Positions 1 through 5,733 of a stretch of DNA of 6,607 nt are shown here, in pieces. Within the stretch, counting starts at the first letter, position 1; the number at the start of each line of letters is the position of its first letter. A program made the position numbers and the translations under genes. The DNA lies in the NCBI GenBank assembly GCA_028527945.1, contig JAQQAK010000287.1, positions 1 to 6,607 on the forward strand, given 5' to 3'. The notes below the pieces were generated by a model, which was not told the origin of the DNA, searched no databases, and saw nothing but the letters and a program-made list of their open reading frames with translations. The DNA is from Spirochaetaceae bacterium (lineage in GTDB: Bacteria; Spirochaetota; Spirochaetia; UBA9216).

Positions 1-891
1 ATCCCAGTTTCCGCCAACAAAAGCAGCTGCATCACCAGCTATGTAATATTCTCTTGCTTCTTCATTATTTACAGCATTAAAATCAGGATTAAACACACCT
101 GAAGCAAAAATATCCTGAGTAAATTTTAAAGCGTCAACAAATGGTTTATCAGTAAAAGCTGCACCTTTTTTCTCTATAAGAGAATGGAACCAATCGTGTC
201 CGGTAAATCTGTTTCCAATAGTTGAGAGAAAACAAGAATTGATCTGCCATTTTCCACTATTTCCAAAAGCTATAGTATCCATTCCTTTGCTCTTAAAATA
301 TTCGCTTGCTTTTTTAACATCTTCCCAATTATCAGGAAAACTATCATAACCAGCTTCTTTCCATGCTTTTGCGTCATAAACAACAACACAACATGTTCCT
401 CCAGTTAGTACCGGAAAACCATAAGTTTTACCTTCAGATACGAATGGATAAAATTTGCTATTATCATATTGACCATCATATGGAGATTCTTTAACGATTT
501 CGCTTAAATCAAGAATAAGTCCCTGCTCTGCCCAGCCCTTGGTATTCATTCCCTGAAGAAGAAACACATCTGGTAGATCGTCTGCTGCAGCTAAAACTGC
601 AATCTGCTTTTTATACTCATCATTTGCGAGTATGTTTTGAACCAGATTAATCTTTCCTTCAGCCTCATTCCATTCCATGAGCATGGTTCTCATTCCATCA
701 GACCCGCCGTTTCCTTCAGCTTCTTCTGAAGTAGAAAAATGCATAATTTCAAGGTCTCCTGAATATGCCAATCCACTGGCGGATGTTCCGCTCTGAGTCT
801 CTTCAGGTGCAGCAGCTTCCTGCTGTCCTCCAGCAAACACAGCACCAACCATAAGCAGAACCAGGACAAGCGCTAAAGATAATTTCTTCAT
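1..891 (-). CDS. ABC transporter extracellular sugar-binding protein (5' part, truncated by window edge)
   Basis: This is the substrate-capturing periplasmic component of an ABC importer, probably for a sugar or oligosaccharide; the exact ligand cannot be read from the sequence. The frame is open for 297 codons from ATG 891-889 and runs off the window, so the C-terminal part (usually another 100-150 residues) is missing. A ribosome site AGGAGG lies about 7 bases upstream. Residues 1-20 are a signal peptide (MKK, a Leu/Val core, then AVFA) with a probable signal peptidase I cut before GGQQE. There is no lipobox cysteine, so it should be soluble or loosely bound. After a low-complexity Ala/Glu/Ser linker come family-1 solute-binding features: a helix followed by LPDVFLLQG, then WAEQGLILDLSE, YGFPV, and WEDVKKASEYFKSKG. 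The last visible residues are FVGGNWD, a typical binding-cleft strand. Permease genes would be expected beyond the left edge. The family call is firm; the substrate is unknown. Confidence 0.93.
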   Translation of the reverse strand, partial: MKKLSLALVLVLLMVGAVFAGGQQEAAAPEETQSGTSASGLAYSGDLEIMHFSTSEEAEGNGGSDGMRTMLMEWNEAEGKINLVQNILANDEYKKQIAVLAAADDLPDVFLLQGMNTKGWAEQGLILDLSEIVKESPYDGQYDNSKFYPFVSEGKTYGFPVLTGGTCCVVVYDAKAWKEAGYDSFPDNWEDVKKASEYFKSKGMDTIAFGNSGKWQINSCFLSTIGNRFTGHDWFHSLIEKKGAAFTDKPFVDALKFTQDIFASGVFNPDFNAVNNEEAREYYIAGDAAAFVGGNWD

Positions 892-1025
892 TTTAATTCC
901 TCCTATTCCATTTTGACAATGGAAACAAAAATGATATTTTTAGAAAATCTTAATTATTAAAATTCTCTTTTTAACTATTTTTTTCACTTTTTTATTAGCA
1001 ATTAGATATGTTAATGAAAGTCGCA

Positions 1026-1083
1026 ATTATAAAAAAATTACGTCAACAAAGCTAACTTTAAGTTGGTTGTTTCATCCAACCAA
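1026..1083 (-). promoter_or_regulatory. Possible promoter and operator of the binding-protein gene
   Basis: A perfect inverted repeat, TTGGTTG, 7 bases, CAACCAA, lies at 1063-1083. On the minus strand it sits about 30 bases upstream of a perfect TATAAT (1031-1026), which would give a leader of about 130 bases before the binding-protein ATG. The repeat would be near or just upstream of the -35 zone, a position suited to an activator or repressor of a sugar-uptake gene. The -35 element is poor (TAGCTT at 17 bases). A better TTGACG at 1046-1041 is only 9 bases from the -10. The repeat is seen directly; the regulatory role is inference. Confidence 0.35.
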
Positions 1084-1331
1084 ACAAATAGAACAATTCT
1101 TATAAAATCAGTATAAAAGCTCTCTCAAAACTAAACTAAAAAATACGCTCTAAGTATATAATCCAGATTAATAATCTGTAAAGCATATTTTTTTTAGACT
1201 TGCCACAACACAAAAAACAAAATAAGTATAGGTTTGATTTATTAAATTATAAACTCTCCTTATCTGAATAGTCATGTTTGGATATTAAAATAACTCTCTT
1301 AAATTATTTGATGCGAATGATTGAGCACTTA

Positions 1332-1360
1332 TTGACAAAAATCTGACAATATGGTTTTAT
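1332..1360 (+). promoter_or_regulatory. Promoter of the tRNA gene
   Basis: A perfect -35 box, TTGACA, is at 1332-1337. Seventeen bases later is TTTTAT (1355-1360), a four-of-six match to the -10 box. Transcription would start near 1367, about ten bases before the mature tRNA, as expected for a single-gene tRNA unit. Confidence 0.55.
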
Positions 1361-1376
1361 ATGCAAACCATTTAAA

Positions 1377-1450
1377 GGGCCTATAGCTCAGTTGGTTAGA
1401 GTCCCTGACTCATAATCAGGTTGTCCTAGGTTCAAGTCCTAGTGGGCCCA
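1377..1450 (+). tRNA. tRNA with CAU anticodon, probably tRNA-Ile2 (lysidine-modified); elongator tRNA-Met is the alternative
   Basis: A full cloverleaf can be drawn by eye. The acceptor stem is GGGCCTA (1377-1383) with TGGGCCC (1443-1449, one U-G pair) and discriminator A at 1450. The D stem is GCTC/GAGT. The anticodon stem is CCTGA/TCAGG around the loop CTCATAA with CAT at 1411-1413. The variable loop is TTGTC, and the T stem is CTAGG/CCTAG around TTCAAGT. No CCA is encoded. CAU anticodons serve initiator Met, elongator Met and the AUA-reading Ile2, whose C34 becomes lysidine. The initiator is unlikely because position 1-72 is a normal G-C pair and the anticodon stem lacks three G-C pairs at its loop end. 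The pairs C4-G69 and C5-G68 match those used by the lysidine synthetase TilS in E. coli tRNA-Ile2 and differ from E. coli elongator Met, so Ile2 is favoured. It stands alone with its own promoter and terminator. Confidence 0.93.
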
Positions 1451-1488
1451 AAAAAGGAATTGCTACGAAGTAGTGATTCCTTTTTTTT
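1451..1488 (+). terminator. Intrinsic terminator of the tRNA
   Basis: GGAATTGCTAC (1456-1466) pairs with GTAGTGATTCC (1470-1480) across a GAA loop. This gives an 11-bp stem with two G-U pairs, which A-tract/T-tract pairing can extend, followed by eight T residues (1481-1488). It begins right after the tRNA discriminator base, so the tRNA is a monocistronic transcript. Confidence 0.92.
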
Positions 1489-1600
1489 GTCTATTAGTAT
1501 ACAGAGACTAGGCGCAATTTATTGATAGAGACAATGATAAGGCATGATTACAAGCAAGATTCTGACAGGCTCTCACAGTCTTAGACAGCTTCAAAGACTT

Positions 1601-1613
1601 ATTCCGGCGGAAT
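1601..1613. repeat. Short perfect palindrome just after the immunity gene
   Basis: ATTCCG and CGGAAT face each other around a single G, two bases beyond the stop codon of the minus-strand lipoprotein gene. On the minus strand it has the position of a 3'-end hairpin, but no T run follows, so it is not a standard intrinsic terminator. It might mark the end of the Rhs cassette. Confidence 0.4.
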
Positions 1614-1614
1614 G

Positions 1615-2502
1615 TTAGTTTTTATTTTGTTGCTCAATCCATAGCCTGTTGATTTTTTCAATCATTTCAGGGTCATTTGAACGTTCTGCGGCCTTCAATG
1701 ATTCTTCATCAAGTTTTACATATTTTAAAAGCAAATCTACCTGACTTTCCCATACTATACCTTTTTCGATTGCTATATTAATGGGACGACTGCCCTGTTC
1801 AAAATACTTATTAGCTTCTTCGTCAGTCATACGTCCTTTCGTTTTTGCCCAATCATATGGATAAGGGTGACCTTTCTTATCTGGATCTGCTCCAGCTTCT
1901 ATAAATGCTTCCAATAATATGTTTGAATCATCTACATAATCATTAATCCTTTTTTTCATTTCCTCTGAATTAACAGATAAACCATCCACCTTACCTTGGG
2001 ATATTACGCTTTTAAGAATTTTATTGTCATAGAGATATACTCGATGCCATATATATGGTCGTCTGTCTATATCAGCATTTGCATTTACTAATATATTTAA
2101 TGTGTTAACATCAGATGGTGGAGAAGGAATTGTCATACCCAATCTTTCTTGAACATGTAATGCAAAAAAACTTTGAGCAACAACATCTAAAGGATTGGAA
2201 TCTATCCAACCAGAATCACCAATGCAAAAGTTAAGATCTAAATTATTGTATTTTATAAGTTCCTTTAATTTTTGATCATCATATCCATCCTGAGCTGCAT
2301 TTACAGCAATATATAATTCTTTTGCAAACTTCTTGTCTTTTGTTATAAATATTGTTTTACCAGTTCTTATTGGCCAGAGGAAGACTCTTATCAAACCACC
2401 TTTTCTTGAATTATTTTCAGAATTTATATTTTTACTTTCAGCCCCACACGAAGTAAACATTAAAATAATTAGAAAAAGCATAAATATATCTTTGATTTTC
2501 AT
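1615..2502 (-). CDS. Ankyrin-repeat-like lipoprotein, likely immunity protein of the upstream Rhs toxin
   Basis: This 295-residue protein starts at ATG 2502-2500, which overlaps the stop of the preceding toxin gene as ATGA, so the two are probably translationally coupled; GGGGAG lies about 13 bases upstream and GAAGA directly before the start. Residues 1-18 are a hydrophobic signal peptide ending in the lipobox FTSC, with Cys19 as the lipid-anchored residue, so the mature protein should sit on a membrane facing the periplasm or outside. The body has ankyrin-like pieces: NPLDVVAQ (103-110), LNILVNANADID (135-146), LLEAFIEAGADPD (196-208), and a last unit near 238-262 (SRPINIAIEKG ... VDLLLKY). 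Helix spacing is irregular, so the repeats are degenerate. Its position right after an Rhs C-terminal domain is the usual place for an immunity gene, and ankyrin-type proteins are known among immunity proteins of polymorphic toxins. The immunity role is inferred from context; the lipoprotein call is strong. Confidence 0.8.
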   Translation of the reverse strand: MKIKDIFMLFLIILMFTSCGAESKNINSENNSRKGGLIRVFLWPIRTGKTIFITKDKKFAKELYIAVNAAQDGYDDQKLKELIKYNNLDLNFCIGDSGWIDSNPLDVVAQSFFALHVQERLGMTIPSPPSDVNTLNILVNANADIDRRPYIWHRVYLYDNKILKSVISQGKVDGLSVNSEEMKKRINDYVDDSNILLEAFIEAGADPDKKGHPYPYDWAKTKGRMTDEEANKYFEQGSRPINIAIEKGIVWESQVDLLLKYVKLDEESLKAAERSNDPEMIEKINRLWIEQQNKN

Positions 2503-3365
2503 TCTTCATTAACTCCCCAACGAATGGTCACAACATTGGGATTATCTTGATCTATGGGGAGAACATTTATAGGTACACCTTTATTTTGTGGATAACCTAT
2601 TGCTGCTTTAGTTTTTTTAGATGCTTGATTATAAAAATCTATAGATAGATCTGAGTTTTTAAACTCAATAATATTATCCGTATATACATCTTCTTTATTT
2701 AAATCTTTTTTAGAATTAAATGCAGTTGTCCAACCACTAGGGTCTTTTCCACCAGAACCTTCAGTCCAACCTGCAATAAGTTCTCCACTTTTTTTGTCAT
2801 AAAGATTCATTGTTGTACTTTTAATTCCTAAATCTTTTAATTTCTCAACAGATAACGATTTACCGTCTTTACCATATAATCCGATCTCGCCCCCAGATCC
2901 CCATGGATAATCAAACTTTCCAAACTTTGTATAGTCACCTTTCCATAGTCTTACATCATATTTTTTTAATTGAAATTTTGTTGCATGTATATCAAAACCT
3001 ATTAAGTTATCCCACTTGTCTAAATTATCAGTATATTTAGGCCATTTATATTGAGGAGCATCATGACTCCAACATTTATTCTTTCCTGTATGGAATGCAT
3101 CTAACCCAGTTGGATCTACATAGACAAGCGGATTATTATTAGCATAAGCATACCAGTTTAGGCCGTCGCGTATTGGGTCTTCAGTAGTGAATCTGCCGAT
3201 ATTAGAGGAATCAAGCTCTTTGAGCTTGGCATTGTTAGGAAGGATTATATGAACTGTACTCTCGTACAGTTCGGCAATGTACCATCTTGCATTGTAGTAG
3301 TACTGTCCAGAAAATATCGGTTCCATTACTTTTTTTATTTTACCGTTATTACTGCAAATTGGCAA
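2499..3365 (-). CDS. Orphan Rhs core fragment fused to a C-terminal candidate toxin domain (DUF4474-like)
   Basis: This 288-codon frame starts with TTG (3365-3363); ATG 3326-3324, at residue 14, is an equally possible start, and neither has a clear ribosome site. Residues 21-29 (QYYYNARWY) and 56-88 (IGRFTTEDPIRDG ... NNNPLVYVDPTGL) are the end of an Rhs repeat-associated core, with DPTGL marking the core/toxin junction. Residues 30-51 are a 22-residue insert absent from the usual YYYNARWYD..GRF core. Residues 89-288 form the variable domain: LWKGDY at 140-145, GSGGEIGLYG at 156-165, a stretch around GWTTAF, then SDLSIDFYNQ and a last VVTIRWG strand. This pattern resembles DUF4474 from memory; the activity is unknown. 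The thousand-plus residues of an Rhs shell are missing, and an in-frame TAA lies six codons before the TTG. It therefore looks like a displaced orphan cassette and not a self-delivering toxin. The immunity gene follows with a 4-base overlap. Confidence 0.78.
   Translation of the reverse strand: MPICSNNGKIKKVMEPIFSGQYYYNARWYIAELYESTVHIILPNNAKLKELDSSNIGRFTTEDPIRDGLNWYAYANNNPLVYVDPTGLDAFHTGKNKCWSHDAPQYKWPKYTDNLDKWDNLIGFDIHATKFQLKKYDVRLWKGDYTKFGKFDYPWGSGGEIGLYGKDGKSLSVEKLKDLGIKSTTMNLYDKKSGELIAGWTEGSGGKDPSGWTTAFNSKKDLNKEDVYTDNIIEFKNSDLSIDFYNQASKKTKAAIGYPQNKGVPINVLPIDQDNPNVVTIRWGVNEE
3212..3278. repeat. In-frame palindromic insert within the Rhs core
   Basis: Two perfect hairpins lie 22 bases apart: CAAGCTC-TTT-GAGCTTG (3212-3228) and GAACTGTAC-TCTC-GTACAGTTC (3251-3272). 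They coincide with residues 30-51 of the Rhs frame, exactly the stretch with no counterpart in the ordinary Rhs core. Removing 66 bases (3213-3278) restores WY-DSSNIGRF, close to the family consensus. The insert keeps the frame open. It is seen directly; its status as a mobile palindromic element is inference. Confidence 0.6.
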
Positions 3366-3696
3366 ACTGTTTCTGATATCTTACATTTTTTATGGCAAAG
3401 ATAATTTGTCTCAGGCAGATTTTTGAGGTAACGGTTTATAAAAGCTTGTTTCTATTCCGCATATAAAGAGCCTCTGGGATCTACATTGTTCAATCAACCA
3501 CTCCGGAGCAGAGCTCCGAAGTATGGTTGGTTCTGCAAGGAATGGGTTTAGACGGTCAGGTTTCATACCCAACACAAAAATACTCTTTCCAAATAGAAGA
3601 TTCCGCAGTAGAACTGCGGGATATTAAACCTTCCCGGCGAATAAACAGCAGTTGAGATTCATTGATTTCCAGAAATATTATCAGTACTATTAGTGC
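3366..3696. other. Intergenic region between divergent Rhs cassette and regulator
   Basis: No gene is supported here. A plus-strand frame of about 60 codons, open from 3467 and ending near 3655, reads in a coding-like way (QSSEVWLVLQGMGLDG...) but has no start or ribosome site and no recognised family. The overlapping minus-strand frames are equally unconvincing. The middle is taken up by a cluster of inverted repeats (3492-3634). Promoters for the divergent genes should be here, but none has both good boxes. Confidence 0.5.
3492..3634. repeat. Nested inverted-repeat cluster, possible structured RNA or palindromic repeat element
   Basis: First hairpin: AATCAACC (3492-3499) with GGTTGGTT (3525-3532), continuing after a two-base bulge into ACTCCGGAGC (3500-3509) with GCTCCGAAGT (3513-3522), loop AGA; about 18 pairs with two imperfect positions. 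Second unit: GGAA and GGTTTA (3539-3542, 3545-3550) pair with TAAACC and TTCC (3625-3634), enclosing the perfect hairpin CCGCAGT-AGA-ACTGCGG (3603-3619). The order suggests a folded RNA or an intergenic repeat. The imperfect pairs favour neither strand, so direction is undecided. Confidence 0.5.
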
Positions 3697-4515
3697 ATGA
3701 GAGAAAACTCCAGCATTAAATATAAAATACCACCCTTGGAGAGTTTCACTGGACTGGAAGTCTTATCCTGTAATGGACAAAAATCATTTTCCAGACATAT
3801 ACATGATGGTTATGTTCTCTGGCTCAATTCTTCCGGAGGAGAAGATTTCTCTGTAAATAAACAGAAAGCAACTCTGCAGCCGGGTAATATAGGTATTATT
3901 GAACCTGGAATTGTACATGAGAACAGTTCCTGTGATTCATTATCCAGACACCTCAGGAGCTTTTATTTTTCGGAAGATTTTCTTTCTGGAGTATTTTCCA
4001 GGTTGGAAAAGAAGAATATGCAGTTAAGAACAACTGTTATTGAAAATAAAGACCTGTGGAAGAATTTTATATATCTCCATAACTCTATCTTGTTTCAAAA
4101 TGATATTCTGAAAATGGAAGAAAACATCCTCTTCTGTTTTTCTCAACTTTTCAATCTTAACGATCCTTATGATGATAAATTCCAATCACAACATTGGAAT
4201 GATAGGCGGATCAATACCATTCTGGAGTATTTCCATGAAAATACCGATCGCCAGATAAGCCTAAAAGAACTGGAAGAGCTTGTCGGTTGTTCTTCATTTC
4301 ATATAATAAGACTATTCAAGAACCATACAGGTCTGACAGCGCATGCTTACCTTACACAGATCCGACTAGAAAAAGCAAAGCAGCTATTAAATGAAGGCAA
4401 GTCGATACTTGATACTGCATTATCAACAGGATTTTCCGACCAAAGTCACCTCACTCGTAACTTCATAACTCGCTACGGCCTCTCTCCAGGAGAATATCTT
4501 CTGAAAAAAAGATAG
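3697..4515 (+). CDS. AraC-family transcriptional regulator
   Basis: This 272-residue protein has the normal length for a two-domain AraC regulator. Residues about 15-95 form a cupin-like sensor domain: the metal or ligand-type HIHDGYVLW stretch, LQPGNIGIIEPGIVHEN, and the basic patch after it. Residues about 168-272 are the DNA-binding domain with two helix-turn-helix units: ISLKELEELVGCSSFHIIRLFKNHTGLTAHAYL, then RLEKAKQLLNEGKSILDTALSTGFSDQSHLTRNF and the family signature RYGLSPGEYL at the end. ATG 3697 is the first start in the frame, as a TAG lies two codons upstream; no ribosome site is visible before it, so it may be weakly translated. The EamA-type exporter gene lies 85 bases downstream on the same strand, and AraC regulators next to such exporters commonly control them; that link is inference. 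The effector is unknown. Confidence 0.95.
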   Translation: MRENSSIKYKIPPLESFTGLEVLSCNGQKSFSRHIHDGYVLWLNSSGGEDFSVNKQKATLQPGNIGIIEPGIVHENSSCDSLSRHLRSFYFSEDFLSGVFSRLEKKNMQLRTTVIENKDLWKNFIYLHNSILFQNDILKMEENILFCFSQLFNLNDPYDDKFQSQHWNDRRINTILEYFHENTDRQISLKELEELVGCSSFHIIRLFKNHTGLTAHAYLTQIRLEKAKQLLNEGKSILDTALSTGFSDQSHLTRNFITRYGLSPGEYLLKKR

Positions 4516-4525
4516 CTCAGATCTT

Positions 4526-4586
4526 ACTCATGTCAATTTCATTCAAGATTCTTCTCGTTCTATATGAATAATTGTGAATGATGAGT
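4526..4586 (+). promoter_or_regulatory. Long-range inverted repeat in the leader before the exporter gene
   Basis: ACTCAT (4526-4531) and CATTC (4540-4544) together match the reverse complement of GAATGATGAGT (4576-4586), with an eight-base bulge on the left arm. The right arm ends five bases before the GGGAGG ribosome site of the exporter gene. It could be an operator, a weak hairpin in the regulator-exporter mRNA, or chance. Confidence 0.2.
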
Positions 4587-4600
4587 AATAGGGAGGAATC

Positions 4601-5464
4601 GTGAAAAATTATCTATATGCCATGGGAGCAATCCTCTGCTGGGCAAGTCTTCCTGTCGCAACTGGTTCAGGACTTGAAAGTCTTTCTACAGAAGAGCTGA
4701 TGTTTTACAGCTTTTCAAGCTCTGCTATCTTTTTGTACATAATGAAAGCTTTCAGGGAAAAATCTATGAAGATATCATTTCCAAAGATGAAAATTACTCT
4801 TTTAGGCATTTGGGGGATATTCATTTATCACTATGTCTATTATCTGGCTTTAGATCATTCTTCTCTTACAGAAGGGGCAATCCTTACAACAACATGGTCA
4901 TTCTGGATCGTAATCTTTTCATCATTACTTGAATTTCGCCGATTGAATATAAAGATAGTGTTGACGGCTCTTGCCGGTATGGGAGGCATTGTTCTTGTTA
5001 TAACAGCTGGTAAGGGTTTGAGTTTTGGAGCAGAGTATTTGCCCGGGTATCTTTTGGCTCTTCTCTGCGGATTGATATGGTCAAGCTTTTCAGTAGCTCT
5101 GGGAACAATAAAACAGGAAAAGGATACTATTACTGAATTCACAATTGTTGCAGCCTTTTTATCTCTATTATTGTTCCTGTTTACACTCCCCCACTCGATA
5201 CCTTCAGCAAAAGCTATTATGTCTGCTATTTACCTTGGCACTATCCCTCTGGGGCTTTCTTTTTATCTATGGAATAAGGCCTTGAAAGGAGGTAATCTTG
5301 TTGTTATTGGATACTTGAGTTATCTGACGACACCATTGGCTGTACTGCTTGTTTCTCTCATTCACAAAGGTGATGTTCACCCACAGGTGATAGTGGGAAT
5401 GTTCGTAATTATCATAGCCTCTGTTATTGGAAAGCTGAGTCTAAAGAATACTGGGAATCTCTAA
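4601..5464 (+). CDS. EamA-domain (DMT superfamily) transporter, probable metabolite or amino-acid exporter
   Basis: This 287-residue inner-membrane protein has about ten hydrophobic segments and two EamA repeats, roughly residues 3-135 and 148-282. The start is GTG 4601, supported by GGGAGG four bases upstream. Family features include the first helix with a CWAS motif near residue 13, the end of the first repeat (GMGGIVLVITAG), the second-repeat opening YLLALLCGLIWSSFSV, and the late helix GLSFYLWNKALKGGN followed by GYLSYLTTPLAVLLVS. That last part resembles the aromatic amino-acid exporter YddG and its relatives, but the substrate cannot be set from sequence. DMT members of this type move small metabolites, often amino acids, out of the cytoplasm. 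It follows the AraC-family gene on the same strand, which suggests an inducible exporter. It converges with the broken toxin gene on the other strand, whose decayed 3' end overlaps its last codons. No intrinsic terminator is seen after it. Confidence 0.93.
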   Translation: MKNYLYAMGAILCWASLPVATGSGLESLSTEELMFYSFSSSAIFLYIMKAFREKSMKISFPKMKITLLGIWGIFIYHYVYYLALDHSSLTEGAILTTTWSFWIVIFSSLLEFRRLNIKIVLTALAGMGGIVLVITAGKGLSFGAEYLPGYLLALLCGLIWSSFSVALGTIKQEKDTITEFTIVAAFLSLLLFLFTLPHSIPSAKAIMSAIYLGTIPLGLSFYLWNKALKGGNLVVIGYLSYLTTPLAVLLVSLIHKGDVHPQVIVGMFVIIIASVIGKLSLKNTGNL

Positions 5465-5733
5465 TATAAAAGTAACAGTGAATCCCGTGGAATCCTGATT
5501 GAAAGGAGATAATTATCTATAAGAGTTATACTCTTATCCAAGTTGTTCAAGATAAGGATCTTTTGATAATGAGAAGGCCAAGGAATTACGTTCAAGGATA
5601 TCAATGGTATCATGCATTTTCTGGAAAAGATTATTGGGTGATGTACACAACTCACTCTCAAATAGTCCTTTATATCAAGCAAATCTATTTCTGTGATAGA
5701 ATAAATAAGAACTTCATATTTGAAAGAACTCAT
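5441..5733 (-). pseudogene. RelE/ParE-family toxin gene inactivated by frameshifts
   Basis: The frame from ATG 5733 begins like a ParE/RelE toxin (MSSFKYEVLIYSITEIDLLDIKDY) but then loses family resemblance. The family sequence continues in another frame from 5662 as FESELCTSPNNLFQKMHDTIDILER...SKDPYLEQLG, up to a TAA at 5536-5534. It returns to the first frame as SITLIDNYLLS near 5530-5500, then shifts to the third frame from 5503 as FNQDSTGFTVTFILEI, ending at a TAG (5443-5441) inside the exporter gene. Joined, the pieces give about 98 residues, the usual toxin length. At least three frameshifts are needed; the first looks like loss of one T near 5660-5662. The unshifted frame stays open by chance to 5461 (90 codons). 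The start overlaps the antitoxin stop as ATGA, the normal coupling in these operons. An active toxin (mRNA cleavage or gyrase poisoning) is not expected. Confidence 0.75.
5519..5537. repeat. Perfect 8-3-8 palindrome at a toxin frameshift
   Basis: ATAAGAGT (5519-5526) and ACTCTTAT (5530-5537) are perfect reverse complements around TAT. The palindrome lies exactly where the broken toxin reading frame shifts for the second time and contains the premature TAA. No T run follows on either strand, so it is not a standard terminator. Confidence 0.55.

Larger units (their letters stand above)
892..1376. other. AT-rich intergenic region between binding-protein gene and tRNA
   Basis: This stretch of about 485 bases shows no convincing gene on either strand. 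It should contain the minus-strand promoter of the binding-protein gene (a perfect TATAAT is at 1031-1026 on the minus strand, but no good -35 sits at the right distance). It also holds the 7-7-7 inverted repeat at 1063-1083, a small 6-3-6 palindrome at 1164-1178, and the tRNA promoter at its right end. The remainder is A/T-rich with many stops in all frames. Confidence 0.6.

Noticed and set aside
1164..1195. Small hairpin followed by a T run, terminator-like on the plus strand
   Set aside because: The stem is only six A/T-rich pairs, the T run starts nine bases after it, and no plus-strand gene lies upstream.
3212..3634. CRISPR array
   Set aside because: The repeats are inverted, differ in sequence, and are not evenly spaced; no direct repeats of 25-40 bases are present.
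3467..3655. Plus-strand frame of about 60 codons in the hairpin cluster
   Set aside because: No start codon with a ribosome site, no family resemblance, and the DNA is better explained by the inverted repeats.
4855..5142. 95-codon minus-strand frame inside the exporter gene
   Set aside because: It lies wholly within the well-supported exporter gene on the other strand, with no ribosome site and no recognisable family.
5461..5733. Reading the 90-codon frame after the antitoxin as an intact toxin
   Set aside because: Only its first 24 residues fit the family; the rest of the family sequence lies in the other two frames.
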